Origin: Eublepharis macularius
Lineage: Eukaryota; Chordata; Lepidosauria; Squamata; Eublepharidae
Direction of reading: 5' to 3'
Length of the DNA stretch: 64,000 nt
Assembly: GCF_028583425.1 (NCBI RefSeq)
Contig: NC_072799.1
Coordinates: 84,864,217 to 84,928,216 of the forward strand
Shown: positions 23,955 through 36,539 of the stretch, piece after piece
How the letters are laid out: every line of letters starts with the position of its first letter
Numbering within the stretch: the stretch's first letter is position 1
Notes under the pieces: generated by a model
Seen by the model: only the letters and a program-made list of their open reading frames with translations
What the model was told of the DNA's origin: nothing
The model's database searches: none
Position numbers and translations under genes: made by a program

Positions 23955-24560
23955 TCCTCCATTTAAATTGGTTAGGCTGAGAGTGTGTGACTAGCCCAAG
24001 ATCAACCAGCAAGTTTCCATGGCAGAGATGGGAGTCACGCTAGAGTCTCGCCACGTGAGACATCTGACATGTAAAGAACATGTTTTGGGAGATGCAACGT
24101 TAGCCAGGAAGGGTAGTATAAAAAGACAGAGCAGGCAGCAGGGCGAGGGCTTTGCCCTTCACACACTGGAACTATGTGAAGGAGTTGTGAAATGCCAGAA
24201 GGGAAACTTCAGTCTATTATAACCTCTCCAGGTCCAAGCCTGGCTCTGGCAGGCAGCTCCAGCCCATTTTCATTCCTCGCTGCCCTCTGGTTGTGATCCC
24301 ACACAGTTTTAGGCTGGAGAGGTGAAACTGACTGAGCCTTCAAGGAGGCAAAGATGAAATTAACAAACCCTCTGAGGAGCAATCTCCGCCAGCTGTCTTT
24401 TAAAACTGTGCTTCCAAGCTAACGTTGCATCTCCCTACACTTGAGGAACATGTGCCAAGGTGTTTCACGTAATTGGACATCCTAACCACTATACAACACA
24501 ACACTGTCTTCATTTTTATCCTTACAAACTACCCTGTAAGGTGAAAGGGCTCAAATTACC
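23955..24560 (-). mobile_element. ACA/Sauria SINE split by a MITE
   Basis: The 3' part (gagtgtgtgactagcccaag at 23983) and the 5' part (ctaaccactatacaac at 24482) are separated by the MITE at 24043-24481. Removing the MITE and one CTA restores the usual order of the SINE, which confirms both boundaries. Confidence 0.75.
24043..24481. mobile_element. Palindromic MITE with GAGTCTC ends, copy C
   Basis: It lies inside a SINE, with CTA duplicated at 24040-24042 and 24482-24484. The terminal match is weaker than in copies A and B. Internal blocks (atgcaacgttagccaggaag left, aagctaacgttgcatctccc right) are clear mirror images. Confidence 0.8.
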
Positions 24561-25364
24561 AAAGGGTGCATAAAGCACCTTCCTATTGTCTAAACAGGAA
24601 CTACACCCCTATAAAACAATAAATTGATGAGAAATCAAAGATAACTCTTTTGAAAGCAGAAAAGAAAGTAAAAGGAATCAATTGTTTATCTAAAGAAGAA
24701 AATTACAGAAAAAACTCCATCTACTGTAATTACTCCAGGGGAGAATATCCTAAGGAGGAGAATTCTCCTCCTCCTTGAATCCTTTTTATGTTAAAATGTA
24801 TCCTTAATCATTTCCTTTGGGCCAAATGTAAGAAATCAAATTTTAAGTTCTCTCTGCATATGTGACCTAATTTATAACAAACTACAGTAGACTGAAAAGA
24901 TCCTATGCATTTGTGCTCAAGTATTTGAATTCATCAAGACGCAGAAATAGAAGTCATAAATTCAATTTGCAGTGTTTGAAGTCTTATCGCAAACTGACAA
25001 TCTTATCTAATGTTCTGTTCTGGGAAGATAATTTTTACCATTTACACTGGAGCAATATATTCCCAAACATGAGACAGTCTTTGTTCAACTCCCATCCAAA
25101 CCAGGAATTTGAATGAAATCAATTCTCTTAGAAATTCTAAGTGAAGTGAAAGTTTTTTTATTTCATTAAGCAATCCATAAACAGCTAATAGCCATGATAG
25201 ACTATTGAAGCCTCAATGTGTAAGCCACATCAGGCACTTAAAATATGCTTTGTATCTTTTCTTGATGGAAGTCCCAGATTTGGAATGATGGAGGAAAGGG
25301 TACAATTTACCAAGTTCTAGGGGGCTCCAGCTGCAAGACAATTGTTGTAATATTTATATGTATA
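24561..25364. other. Unrecognised AT-rich stretch
   Basis: Nothing recognised. Confidence 0.3.
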
Positions 25365-25460
25365 ACATTTTACTCATTCTCATTTTACTTCATGTATAAT
25401 CTGTCTTTCTCCCCAAAGTGGTTTATGTCATTCTCCTCTCCTCCATTCCCCCCCCCCCAA
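25365..25460 (-). repeat. SINE 3' fragment
   Basis: aatctgtctttctccccaaa then gtggtttatgtcattctcct is the reverse of the common SINE tail in this genome. Confidence 0.5.
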
Positions 25461-25479
25461 GGACAGGAACACCCATAAA

Positions 25480-25800
25480 TCAGAGATGCTAAAGGATCCA
25501 GGGGCTTGGGCCAGCGTTAAGCTCAGTCCTCAGTCAGTGTTAATGTCAGTCCTAGAATTCATTGTATTCTGTTTCAGCATTTCTTCTACTCTGTATTGGG
25601 TCCTTGCTAATGGTATGTCTTTGTAAACTTGTTCATATTCACCCTATGGCATTGTTTATGGAAATGACACTGTATAGAAATGTACTTGATACTGATACTA
25701 AGCTCATACTGTGTAATCTGCCTTGAGTCTCAGTGAGAAAGGCGGACTATAAATAACATAAATAAAAGTAATAAAAGTAATTAAATAAATAAATAAATAA
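25480..25800 (+). mobile_element. LINE 3' end, tail AAATAAATAAAT
   Basis: The 3' UTR ends aatctgccttgagtctcagt, then gagaaaggcggactataaat and an (aaat)n tail. The same 3' UTR occurs reversed at 25885-26160, so two copies stand tail to tail. Confidence 0.7.
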
Positions 25801-25884
25801 TCTGTCTCTGCACAACACATGACCAAAGCCAAATTTATCCTATCATTCATGGATTGTGTTTTGCCAAGCTTTTAATAATGTCCT

Positions 25885-26515
25885 TGTTTTTTGTTTTTTA
25901 TTTATTTATACTGTTTATATCATTTATAATCCACCTTTCTCACTGAGACTCAAGGCAGGTTCCACAGTGTGAGATTAGTACAGTCAATTTCAAGGACATT
26001 TCCATAAACAATGCTATACGGTAAATAAACATAATTTTACAAAAACATAGCATTAATAAGAACCCAATACAGAGTTGATAAAATGCCGAAACAGAACATA
26101 AGCAATTCACATGAATCACAACTAGCTCATAGGAGCACATATTTAAGACAACAGGCAGTATGTAGATTTCACCATAGTGGTGAAGTCTGTGGTCCCTAAC
26201 TCATTTGCGAAGCCTCCGAGAACCTCTTCCTACAATACAAAAGTCTTTTTGAATAATTCGATTTTGCATTGTTTGCAGAAAGCGAGGAGAGTGGGTGCTC
26301 TCCTGACCTCCTCAGGCAGGCTGTTCCACAGGGCAGGGGCCACCACAGAGAAAGCCTGTGTATGGGCTGCTGTTGATTTTGCCCATGTGCAAGGCGGCAC
26401 CTGCAGGAGATCCTGTTCAGACGAGCGAAGCTGCCGTGGAGGAACATAGGGGGGTAGACCCATAGGTAGGCCGGGCCAAGGCGGTGAAGAACTTTGTATG
26501 TGATAACCAATACCT
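25885..26515 (-). mobile_element. LINE 3' part with reverse-transcriptase C-terminus (L2/CR1-like)
   Basis: Minus strand: the C-terminal ORF remnant at about 26230-26510 contains TQAFSVVAPALWNSLPEEVR, then RAPTLLAFCKQCKIELFKK, the usual end of L2-like ORF2 proteins. The same 3' UTR as at 25480 follows it. It is 5'-truncated and broken. The clade is inferred from this peptide only. Confidence 0.65.
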
Positions 26516-26575
26516 TGAACTACTTTGATAGTCCCTGGAGGTTTATCGAGCTCTTTATAGGCTGCCCTATAATAT

Positions 26576-26705
26576 CATAGAGTGGTTAGAGACCAGGGAG
26601 ATCCAAGTAAGCCACGGAAGCTCACTGGCTTGAGCCAGTCATTCTCTCAGCCTGACTTATAGAAATGTTGTTGGGATAAAAAGGCGGGGAGAGCCATGTA
26701 GGATA
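26576..26705 (+). repeat. Diverged ACA/Sauria SINE fragment
   Basis: gagtggttagagaccaggga, then cggaagctcactgg, then aaaaggcggggagag keep the order of the SINE. Confidence 0.5.
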
Positions 26706-27787
26706 GATGTATGACTCGTGATCAAAGATATACAGGTCTGATCTATCCTCAACTGTGCTATGCGCGGTCTGAGATGATTACTAATCAAAATTAACCAAAC
26801 TAAATGAATGAAAAATGAGCATGCAAAATTAAAATCTGCAATCATTTTTATTCCACTGTGTGTGGCCGGGGAAGGGGGGGTATGCTGTTTTTTTTTCCCC
26901 CTGTGAATTTGAGGCAAAAAGGTTACCCTGTGACTTTTTAAAATGGTTTTGTTTTTAAGCTTGGCTAACTATCTTGAGGCTGAAGTGGGCTTTCCTTCTT
27001 TGGTCCCTAACAGACGACTGCTCTAAAGTGCAGGGAGATTAAAGAATGCAACAAATGGCAAAAGCCAATGCCCACTGTCGATTCCAGCCTCCTATGATTG
27101 CCTGAACTGCAAATTCCTTGATAATAAACTGAACTCAATTTCCAAAATATTTCAGGTAGCCGGAAGGCAATGCAGGACATGCCCATTAAAATGTTTACTC
27201 GTTTATTTCAGATTAGCAAGGAAAAACTTCATCTGTAGTACAGTAATTAACATATTGCTAAGAAACCTGCTCAATATATGATGAGCATTATAAGAATAAC
27301 AACAGTGTTAGTTTTATTTAAAACTCTTTTTAGAGTGATGTACTTTTTTAAAAAAAGCTGCAGGAATGACTTGCTTTTAAATAGATAAAACCATATTTGG
27401 TGAGTATGGGACATTTTCATAGTAATGTAATTCAGTTTAAATGGTGAGGCACTAGTACATTTTATAGGACTTAGTCACATTTTATGTTCTTTCAGAGTAT
27501 ACTAGTATCTAGCTGACCATACCGCAAGTCATAAAATCCTCCTTTAACATAATGTCAACCTATAAAAGAGACATAAAACGACACAGTGAAATGTTTTTCT
27601 ACTAAAGTTGACACCTCTTGTTTTGTAGGGGTTTCTTGTTTCATGTTCTATTGTGGAAAAAATGGCATCAAAGAATTAAAATGTCAATGTGTGTGTCTTT
27701 TAGCTTTTAGCAATATATATAGCTGTGTCATGAAAAGCAAAAACATAACATTATTTATTTTAAATGTTTTAGAAATATTTCTTTTTA
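26706..27787. other. Unrecognised AT-rich stretch
   Basis: Nothing recognised. Confidence 0.3.
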
Positions 27788-28064
27788 ATGATGATGATGA
27801 TGATGATGATGATCGATTTATATGCCCCTCTTTCAGGACAACTTAACACCCACTCAGAGCAGTTTACGCAGTATGTTATTATTATCCCTACCCCAACAAT
27901 CACCCTGTGAGGTGGGTGGGGCTGAGAGAGCTCTGAGAGAGCTGTGACTGACCCAAGGTAACCCAGCTGGCTTCAAGCAGAGGAATGGGGAATCAAACCC
28001 AACTCTCCAGATTAGAATCCTGCTGCTCTTAACCACTACACTACCACTACACTAAACTGGCTCT
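27788..28064 (-). mobile_element. Sauria-type SINE with (ATG)n tail
   Basis: It runs from the (gatgat)n simple tail to gtttagtgtagtgg read on the minus strand. A short duplication, actacactaccactacacta, lies in its head region. It adjoins the 3' side of the L1 at 28070. Confidence 0.85.
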
Positions 28065-28934
28065 TATTAAGAATTTTATATAGTCAAAACACAAGCCTAA
28101 AACCCTACAAATACACAAAAACTAATAAAACAACAAAAATAACTAACTTATAGAAATCGCAAAACATACAAACAATACAAAGAAACAACAGAAAAAGAAA
28201 GATCAGACTATTTAAAGTAAAAAGGCTCTTCAACAAATATTGGTATCATTTTCAACATTACACTTACTCTAAATAATGATTAAAAACTCACTTTTCTCTA
28301 ACATCCAAATTCCTTAGTCCATAAATCCACATATCATTATATCATTATTCCCTAATTCATGCAAATAATCTATGAAGGGTTTCCATTCATCAACATACTT
28401 ATTGACTTTTTTCTAATTATTGAAGTAAGTTTTGCCATCTTTGCAAATTACAGCACTTTTGTCAACCATTCCTCTATTGTGGGCAGTGTCAAATTCTTCC
28501 AATATTGTGTCTTGCTGCTGCAATTGTATGTAAGAAGAGAATACCATCACTTTTTTCCAACTGAATGTCCATCATTCCCAATTAAAAATTATCAGGTTTC
28601 AGTTGAACTTTAATCTTTAAAATCTTCTGTATTGGTAGTTATATTTGTTTCCAGAAGGTTTGGGCTAACTTTCAAGTCCACTCCATATGAATAAAAAGAT
28701 ATTTCATGTTGAGCACATTTCCAGCATGCATTCAACACACCCTTATACACTCTAGCCAATTTCACTGGAGTCACAAAGCATCAATACATTGTCTTATAAA
28801 AATTCTCCTTAAGACTGGAATTTAATGTGAATTTAAACCCTTTAACCACATTTCCCATTGTTCCATTAATATATCATAATCAAAGTTTTTAGCACATTTA
28901 ATCATACATTCTTTGACTTGCTTATTGTCATGTA

Positions 28935-29424
28935 TGCCAGCATACCTGCCTTTATTGTGTTGTGCAGGTTGTGTTGATCGTAACTGTTTGCCAAAGGCAT
29001 ATTCTGTATACTGTGTAGGTCATCTGAGAGTGTCTTAACTGCTAACATAAAATGCAGGAGAGCCAGTGGGGCCTCTCCGTTATCTGTTGAAAATATGTAC
29101 TTTCACTTTTCCAGCAAGTGTCCTTGAGGGCGAGCTGCTAGCAGTGAGCGTGGTGTCTTTCCCCAGAGACTGGGATACTTTCACTTTGTACTCCATTTAG
29201 TCTAAACTAACTTCTTTGGGGTTTCGCACCTGAATGTCAACGGACCCAAAGGGCGGGAAATTTCCCTATAATTAGTAATGCCTTTGTTTGAATTGTCACT
29301 TCTGCCAATTGCCACCATTGTGTGAACATCCTGAACTGTATGGATCTCAATAAAGTTGCTTCAACTGGAACACCTGTGTGTTAACTGTGGAGAGCTTGAG
29401 AGACCTAACTGCCAGGGACTGACA
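28935..29424 (+). mobile_element. Solo LTR of an endogenous retrovirus-like element
   Basis: It is 490 bp, starts TGCCAGCATACC and ends GGGACTGACA, and is flanked by a TGTA duplication at 28931-28934 and 29425-28. A polyadenylation signal lies at about 29350. 4-bp duplications are usual for class I ERVs. No internal region remains. It is younger than the L1 it sits in. Confidence 0.75.
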
Positions 29425-30785
29425 TGTATCTTCTGTCTCAAATTTCAACACAAATGTATACATTTTAGCAATAACGTGTTCATCATTTGTATATAATTCT
29501 GTCTCAAATTTAGTCTTAGATGAATCAAAGTCATATCATCTGCCTTAAATCTTTCCACCAATTGCATATAAGTAAACCATTGGCAAGTGTATCCCTTTGT
29601 TTTAAAAAACCCCTCTCTTAATTTTATATTAACTTCACCCTGTGAGAATGCTAACGTAATATGTTAACCAACTAGAAAGGCTGACCATCTCTCTTCTAAT
29701 ATGCACTTCTTGTGGCAATAGCATGTAGGTATTTTTGGACAAAATCTAAGTTTATATTTGTTCCAAATTCTAAACAAGGCATGCCTAACATAGTGGTTAT
29801 TAAATTCTGCATTAATCTTGGCTTTATCATTCTACAAATAATGATGCCATCTAAATCTTACCATGCCCTTCTAAATCCAATAATCTTCTGTTTTCCAACA
29901 AAATCCATTCTTCCATCCATCTTCCATCCATCCATACAAAGCAATTTGCAGCAAATTGATTTCAAGTCAGGCAGGCCCAGTTCCCCTCTTTCCTTTGCAT
30001 CTTTAAAACCTGAAATTTAATCCTCATTTTTCCCCCTTGCCATATAAATCTAAATATTTTTTCTGCCATTGCTTAAATGATGCCTCCATTGTCAAAACCA
30101 GAATTGTCTGGAATAAGAACAACATTCTGGATAAAACGTTCATTTTAATCTTAGCTATCTTTCCCAGGAGTGACAATCGAATTTTCTCCCACCTTGCTAA
30201 ATCTCTTTTAATTTCATTCTAGGTCTTAATATAACTATTTTGATACAACATAAAATTCATATTTGACAAAACAATACCCAAATATTTTACTTTTTTTCCA
30301 TTTTACAACCTGTTTCGTTTTCCAGTTTCAACTGATCTTGGATTGTCATATTTTTGTTAAAATTTTAGTCTTATGTTTGTTAACCTTAAAGCCTGCTACT
30401 GTACCAAATTCTTTCAGTTTGAGCATCAACTGTTCAGTTCCCTTAATAGGGTCCTCCAAAATCATTACCAAGTAATCAGCAAAAGCTCTTAGTTTATGCC
30501 TCTTTTTTGACTTTTATTCCTAAGATTCCTTAACTTCAAGAACAAGAATAAACAACAATGGTGACAATGGACACTCTTGTCTTGTTTGGTCAACTGACCA
30601 TTTACAATTATTTGTGCTGTCTGAGATGTATAAATCCATTTAACCCACTTCATAGAAAATTCTCCAAAATCCATATCCTCCAAGACACTAAACATAAAAT
30701 TCCAATTTAAATTGTAAAAGAACTTTTCTTCATCTAAAAAAAAATCAATGCAGCTTGTTTCTCACTATGTTTTTCCAATTACTCC

Positions 30786-31040
30786 AGTTTAGTGTAGTGG
30801 TTAAGAGTGTGGGACTCTAATCTGGAGAACTGGGTTTGATTCCTCACTCCTTTACTTGAAGCCAGTTGGGAGACCTTCGGTCAATCACAGTTCTCCAGAG
30901 CTTTCTCAGCCCCACCGACCTCTCAGGGTGATTGCTATGGGAATGATAATAACATACTTTGTAAACCGCTCTGAGTGGGTGCTAAGCTGTCCTGAAGGGC
31001 AGTATACATCAAATGTTGTTGTTGTTGTTGTTGTTATCCA
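30786..31040 (+). mobile_element. Sauria-type SINE inserted in L1
   Basis: It starts agtttagtgtagtggttaag and ends with (gtt)n. The L1 reading on the two sides (LTDNVRTIWI and the NLNWNFMF block) is contiguous once it is removed. Confidence 0.85.
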
Positions 31041-31330
31041 TATTGTTCTAACATTGTCTGTCAACTGTCTTTTTGGCAAAAATGACTTTGATCTTCATGA
31101 ATAAATATCTTGAAGAATTGTTTTAAGTCATCCAGCTAAAATCATTGTAAATCATTTATTAATGATATTGGCCTATACCTTGTAGTTAATATCTGATCTT
31201 GACCCTCTTTTGGGATTACTGTTATATTAGCCTCTTTCCACATCTCTGGAATCTTACTTCCCTCTAAAATACAGTTCATCATATTTTATAAAGGATGTAG
31301 CAATTTATCCTCAAAATGCTTATAGTAACT

Positions 31331-33365
31331 TTGACTTCTGGGATGAAGCAGTGAATTTACAGCAGTTGAATTTTATGAGCTCTCTGCTGTGACCTTCCTG
31401 GTTCCTTGGGACTTGAGAATTCAGGCCCCCACGTCCCCCCCCCCCCCAGAGAGGGGAGGCAGGCTGGAACAAGGTGAAAGAGCTCAAGGGGTCTGGCAAC
31501 CCTTGAGAAGCCCCGACACCGATTCTGAAAGCAAGGACCAACGAAGGAGCCAATATGGCTACAAAGCTGCCAAAACTGAAAGTCTGACAAGCCAAAATGA
31601 ACTACAGCGAATAAAGCAGATTCCTAACAAGACAGATAAAAACAACTCGAAGACAGCTCAAGAGATTCCACAATGCTTTCCATCAAGTAAGGAGATTGTT
31701 TTATGGTTTTATGAGGGCTAACCAGCCTGATTGCGAGGCGGGTGCCGGGGCAAAGCTGGGAAGAGGGAGAGATGGAGAGAGATTGTAAAGAGATTCTCTC
31801 AGCAGACAGCTTTAAAGCAATAAATCTTTGAACATAATTAACAAAACAAAGCTTTTTACCACTTTGATGAGTTTGGACATAACACCTATAACGTAATTTG
31901 AAATAGCTTCCTGGGAAGAAGAAGTATTTTCTAAATTGCAAGAAATTTCTAAATTAATGACTGAACTATTAATTAAAGCAGACAGGACATTTGGAGTAGA
32001 AATGGATAAAAGTAAGACAAAAAATGACAATACAGAAGAAATCTCTAAAGAGACAGATCTAACTGAAAGAAAAATAGAACAAAATGAGAAAAAATATAAT
32101 CTACAAAATGGACGACTGTACCAGTACGTCTTCTTGAAGATACAAGGCAGTAGCAAGAAAGGGGTGGAGCCACGAAGCAGACCTGCAAAGGGAGAACCTA
32201 GCATTCTACTACTGAAAGGGGGGAAAAGAGTGCAGCGGAATTTAAAGCAGAAAAATAAACAGAGAAGTTACAACATTTTTATCAACCCTCATCAGAATTG
32301 GCCGGAAGATAAGGAAATCCACCTTCCGCGGTGCAGATGGAATAAGCACTGGATGTACCATTTTACAGGAAGAAGAAAAAACAAGGATAAGACTCAGATT
32401 AGGAAGGAGAAACAAGGATTATGACCTAGATTTCCTCTATATGTTTAATAATATGCAATACAGATTTAATGAAAGTTTTAGAGGCTCTATATCATAATAG
32501 ATTTTGAATATCTACTGTCAAAGGGATAGTGATAATGTGATAACTGGGCCAATGGAGCTTTTTAACTATTCTTAAATTATAGCCCTTCTCCCCAGAATAT
32601 AAATGAGAGGTTAAGCGAAACAACTATCTGTTCTTCTCAACCTCACGATTATGAGAACCCAAGTAAATAAGTGCAGATGGTTAAGACAAAACAGATGAAG
32701 GAGCTACTCTTTCTAAAATGTAAAACTGTGTTTTACCCATATAGTTATGTGGCCATTCCAGCCTCATCAATATGAAAACACAAGTAAATAAGTTTGGCTG
32801 GAACAAAATAGAGGAAAGAGATATTTCCTATAGAATATAAAATTGTCTTTAAGCCAAATATTGATCTGGCCTCCCCTCCCTTATTACTATGAAAACCCAA
32901 GTACACAAGTTTGGAAGGCTTGGCCAGAACAGATGTAAGAAAGAGGGGAAATTAGCACAGAAATGCTCCCTTTATATAGTGATGTATACCATTGTTTTGC
33001 CGATATATTTTGTTCTACTATTTCCATCTCCTACTCCTGGAATGACTAAGGGATTAATATCTCTGGCTAAAATGCAAAAGATTGGGAAAGGTGATCTATC
33101 TATAATATACACAAAATAAAAGATTATTAGAAATGACATAAGGAATAGAGTAAGTGGATTAAAAAGCATAGAAATTAAATAATGACTATAGAAAATAAAA
33201 GGGAAACTTGAAGGTATATGGGGCGTTAATTACTTATTTAGTGGCTTTTTGTATTTGGATTGATGGATATATGTCTTGTATATGAATCTGCTAAATGTTT
33301 GTGTCTTGTTGTAACCCTTCCCTGTTTACTAAAAACCCAATAAACCTTGATATAAAAAAACAAAC
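31331..33365 (+). mobile_element. ORF1-type L1 derivative (HAL1-like) with 13-bp duplication
   Basis: GCTTATAGTAACT occurs at 31318-31330 and again at 33366-33378. Between them lie a GC-rich 5' UTR, a coiled-coil-rich ORF1-like region (31936-32424, with ISKETDLTERKIEQNEKK) and a 3' UTR ending aataaaccttgatataaaaa. No reverse-transcriptase sequence is seen in its 2.0 kb. It is therefore non-autonomous: either HAL1-like by design or internally deleted. ORF1 is interrupted at least once (two frames, 31389-31721 and 31936-32424). Confidence 0.8.
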
Positions 33366-33800
33366 GCTTATAGTAACTACCTGGGAGACCATCAGGTCCA
33401 TGCTTATTCTTTCTATAGCATCCAAATATTTTGTTTTATCTCTTGTATCTTTTTCTTCAGTTGAGTGTTATGTTGTATTAAATAACCTCTAATAAAAGTT
33501 TTACTTGCCTCTCAAACCACTCTCAGATTGGTATCCTTGTTCATATTAGTTTCAAACAAATCTTTTAATTTGGTTTTACATTCTTTAACAATTACTTCGT
33601 TTTGTAACAGAACTTCATTTAATCTCCATCTAAAGGTGCAGAGTTTCTTCTTATAAATCATAGACAGGATTATGATCTGAAAAAGTCTTAGGTAAAATGT
33701 CTGCTTGGAAATGTTGGTAGCTAAATCTCTCAATGTCTATTCTTTATTCAAATGCACCATCTTATCACTTATCACAAATCTTTATTCAAATGTACCATCT

Positions 33801-34680
33801 TATCACACCATCAACTATTTTTGAATTACATTCATTGAATCTGCATTGTGTAGATATTCATTAACGGAAGCTCATCTTCTTGTAGTTTTCCTGGTAGCCA
33901 TAGTCAGTCAGCAGACAGCAAGAGCCAGCGAGAGCTCTCCAACTACAATTTTCAGGTCAGATTAATTTCTTTCTAAGACCACTTAACAACCTAGAGAAAT
34001 GCTGCCAGAGCAAAAGAGCCCAAATGGTGTGACGATACAGGTCAACTTCGTATGTTCCTTTCCATTCAGTGGGGCCCACTGTCAGGTAAGTGTGCATAAA
34101 ATTGCTCTATTCTTTCATACTCATTCCAAGGCAAACAGTACATAAGGGGAGTACAATTTCCATTGAAGAATGGCTGTTGGATTCCTACTAAGTTGGCATC
34201 TTAAGGATGGCACCTGCGCCAATATCAATAGACTACTTGGCCCAGAAGATCCTGTTGTGATCCCTGTAGCAGTCAAATGACAGGTACACTTTATGGAAGA
34301 TTAATATGGCAAATGGTTAATTTAATAATAGATGTAAGTGTGTATTATGGGAGTATTTTGTCATGGAACAATAGGTCCTCTTTTGTTTTAATGACTCTTA
34401 GATGCCACATTTGACTGCATTTGTATTGCATCTGAAAAACAAAATAGCAATCCCAGTTTATCAGTGAATTGTGTGATTTTTATAGAGATGTGATAACCTG
34501 ATGTCTGTCATCATTTTCTTTAAACCTCCGTTTTTTACTTCGAGGCAGTTTTTTCTCAAACCATTAACTTTTCATAATATGATCAAAGCTTTTGGCATCT
34601 GCTTGTTTCTCACAATAAAAACAGGTTTTATCCATCATAATCTACAGCACTCAAGTATGCTGAAATTGGAAATTATATTT
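33801..34680. other. Unrecognised stretch
   Basis: Nothing recognised; its start may still be decayed L1 endonuclease sequence. Confidence 0.3.
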
Positions 34681-34688
34681 GTTACCCT

Positions 34689-34948
34689 CAGGGCTTTTTT
34701 TCTGGGAAAAGAGGTGGTGGAACTCAGTGGGTTGCCCTCGGAGAAAATGGTCGCATAGCCGGTGGCCCCGCCCCCTGATCTCCAGACAGAGGGGAGTTTA
34801 GATTGCCCTCCACGCCACTGAGCAGGGCGGAGGGCAATCTCAACTCCCCTCTGTCTGGAGATCAGGGGGCGGGGCCAGAGGCCATGTGACCATTTTCAAG
34901 AGGTTCCGGAACTCCGTTCCCCCACGTTCCCCCTGAAAAAAAGCCCTG
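34689..34948. mobile_element. Palindromic hAT-type MITE, copy 2
   Basis: Exact 8-bp duplication GTTACCCT at 34681-34688 and 34949-34956; ends CAGGGCTTTTTTTC and complement. The arms are about 120 bp each and nearly perfect. Confidence 0.92.
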
Positions 34949-35139
34949 GTTACCCTGAAAATAATCAACTCTTATACCATGTGGTATCAGAAAATTCAGC
35001 TGAGACAACCCACAGTTTAGGAATTGCCTTTGAGCCACGATTGCTCTTACGGCATGCAGCAGTATGATGTTCTTTCACTTTCCTTTCCTTTTATTCCCTT
35101 AGAAGCTCAATGTTTCATAAATCTTGATTCCTTATCAAG

Positions 35140-35510
35140 ATAAATCTTATTCCTTATTTTTTGGATGCGAGGGCGAAAAGGACTGAAACGTATTCTGCAA
35201 TTGCTAAAGTAAATTTAGGATCTTTATTGCTAAGCAAAAGAGCCAGGGTATAAGGGGACAGTTGGTTAATTAAAGGCTTAATATAATAATCCCTTATTTT
35301 TTCGAAGAACTTACATTCAAGCAGGACATGAAACGATATATCAGTCCTATTAAGGCTACAAGGGCAAATTCTGTCAGAATAGGGCCTATTAAAAAATCTC
35401 CGTTGTAAAACCATTGTGGGTATAATATTCAATCTTGCAAACAAGAAAGCTCTGTAGTATTGTGGGATGGTAAGATAGTACATATAGGGGGGATAGGATG
35501 TTCTTTCACT
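35140..35510 (-). pseudogene. LINE-type ORF C-terminal fragment with Cys/His motif
   Basis: The minus-strand frame at 35154-35483 contains FLFARLNIIPTMVLQRRF, SDRICPCSLNRTD and SFHVLLECKFFEKIRDYYI. The CxC...HxxxxC arrangement after a tryptic-like leader resembles the zinc-binding tail of several LINE ORF2 proteins. No reverse-transcriptase core is next to it. The clade is uncertain. Confidence 0.5.
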
Positions 35511-35950
35511 CTAAATTGACTGGTAATAATATCCAGGAAATTAGCATCTTTGTGATATACTTAATCAAATAAAAACATGTTTTTTGAGGAAACATATTCA
35601 GACAATGTTTTTAAAGCAGCACTCAGCCCAGTGAATATTGTTCTCACTTAAAAGCGTCATGACTGCTCATAATTTAGACAAAACTTTTTATTTACAATTC
35701 AGCTAAAATGTAGCTGTTTGTCTCATTGATTTCAGTGGGTGAGCCGCCTCTCCCTCTTGAAAATAAGATTGAGCTTAAGGGTATAACTTGTCTGGAACGT
35801 GCCTTTTATCTTCAATCTTCTTTACAACCTTGATTGTATTGCCTTTGCAATAACCCAGAAGGGCAGATTATTGTAATTTTCATCTTATAACGGGGGTTGT
35901 TTCTGAGAGAGAATGGCATTGCCATCCAAAGCAAAACTACAGTTTTCTTA
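35511..35950. other. Unrecognised stretch
   Basis: Nothing recognised. Confidence 0.3.
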
Positions 35951-36405
35951 GCCCATTGACTTCAGTGGATTTAGAAGGGTTCAAGAGGGGGCCTGCAAAA
36001 ATCATGGGGGGGGGGGGATTGCAAAGAATCACACTGGGCGTCCTCTCCCATCATCTCCCAGCCCTGCTTTGCCTACCTTCCCACAGGCTCAAGGCGGAGG
36101 CTTCTCTCTCTGTCATTTCCAGCAGTTTGCCTCCTTGCCTCTCTGCCTGCTTGTCTCTGGCAACTGGCAGGAGGAGACAATCCACCAGCAATCACCCACT
36201 ACCGGCAGGCAGCTTGGGCAAACAGGCAAGCACACCAGGCGTCACTTCCAGAAGAGCTGTCATGCGAGGAGTGGAAGCACGTGGGGGCTGTTTCTTAAGG
36301 AACTGGCCCTGGCACAAAGCCCATGTGTGCTTCCACACACACCCCACGTGACCCACATGATGACATCACTTCCCATTTGCCAGGGAGACTTGGAAACCCT
36401 ATACA
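35951..36405 (-). repeat. Probable GGTTGCCAGG-type element, reversed
   Basis: gatgacatcacttcccattt then gccagggagacttggaaacc at its right edge are the reverse of the start of the 20886-21340 family. Its far end is unclear. Confidence 0.4.
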
Positions 36406-36539
36406 GAACTCTTGATCATGCTAGATATTGGGAGAAGGGCATAAATGTTAACGGTTCTGGTCTACATCTTGTGAAGAATCCATAATGGTGCTGGGAAGAA
36501 AAAGGGGGGGGGGGAAACCAGCAGTTTTAGGTGAGTCGC

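Larger units (their letters stand above)
28070..33800 (-). mobile_element. L1 LINE, old, split by three later insertions
   Basis: On the minus strand the order of peptides is that of L1 ORF2: TFRWRLNEVLLQNEVIVKE near 33610 (end of the endonuclease domain), NPKEGQDQ near 31205, then TTRYRPISLINN near 31180, LTDNVRTIWI near 31055, NLNWNFMFSVLEDMDFGE and WVKWIYTSQTAQIIVNGQL near 30600-30695. The frame is decayed by many changes. Inserted into it are an ORF1-type L1 derivative (31331-33365), a SINE (30786-31040) and a solo LTR (28935-29424). Confidence 0.85.
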
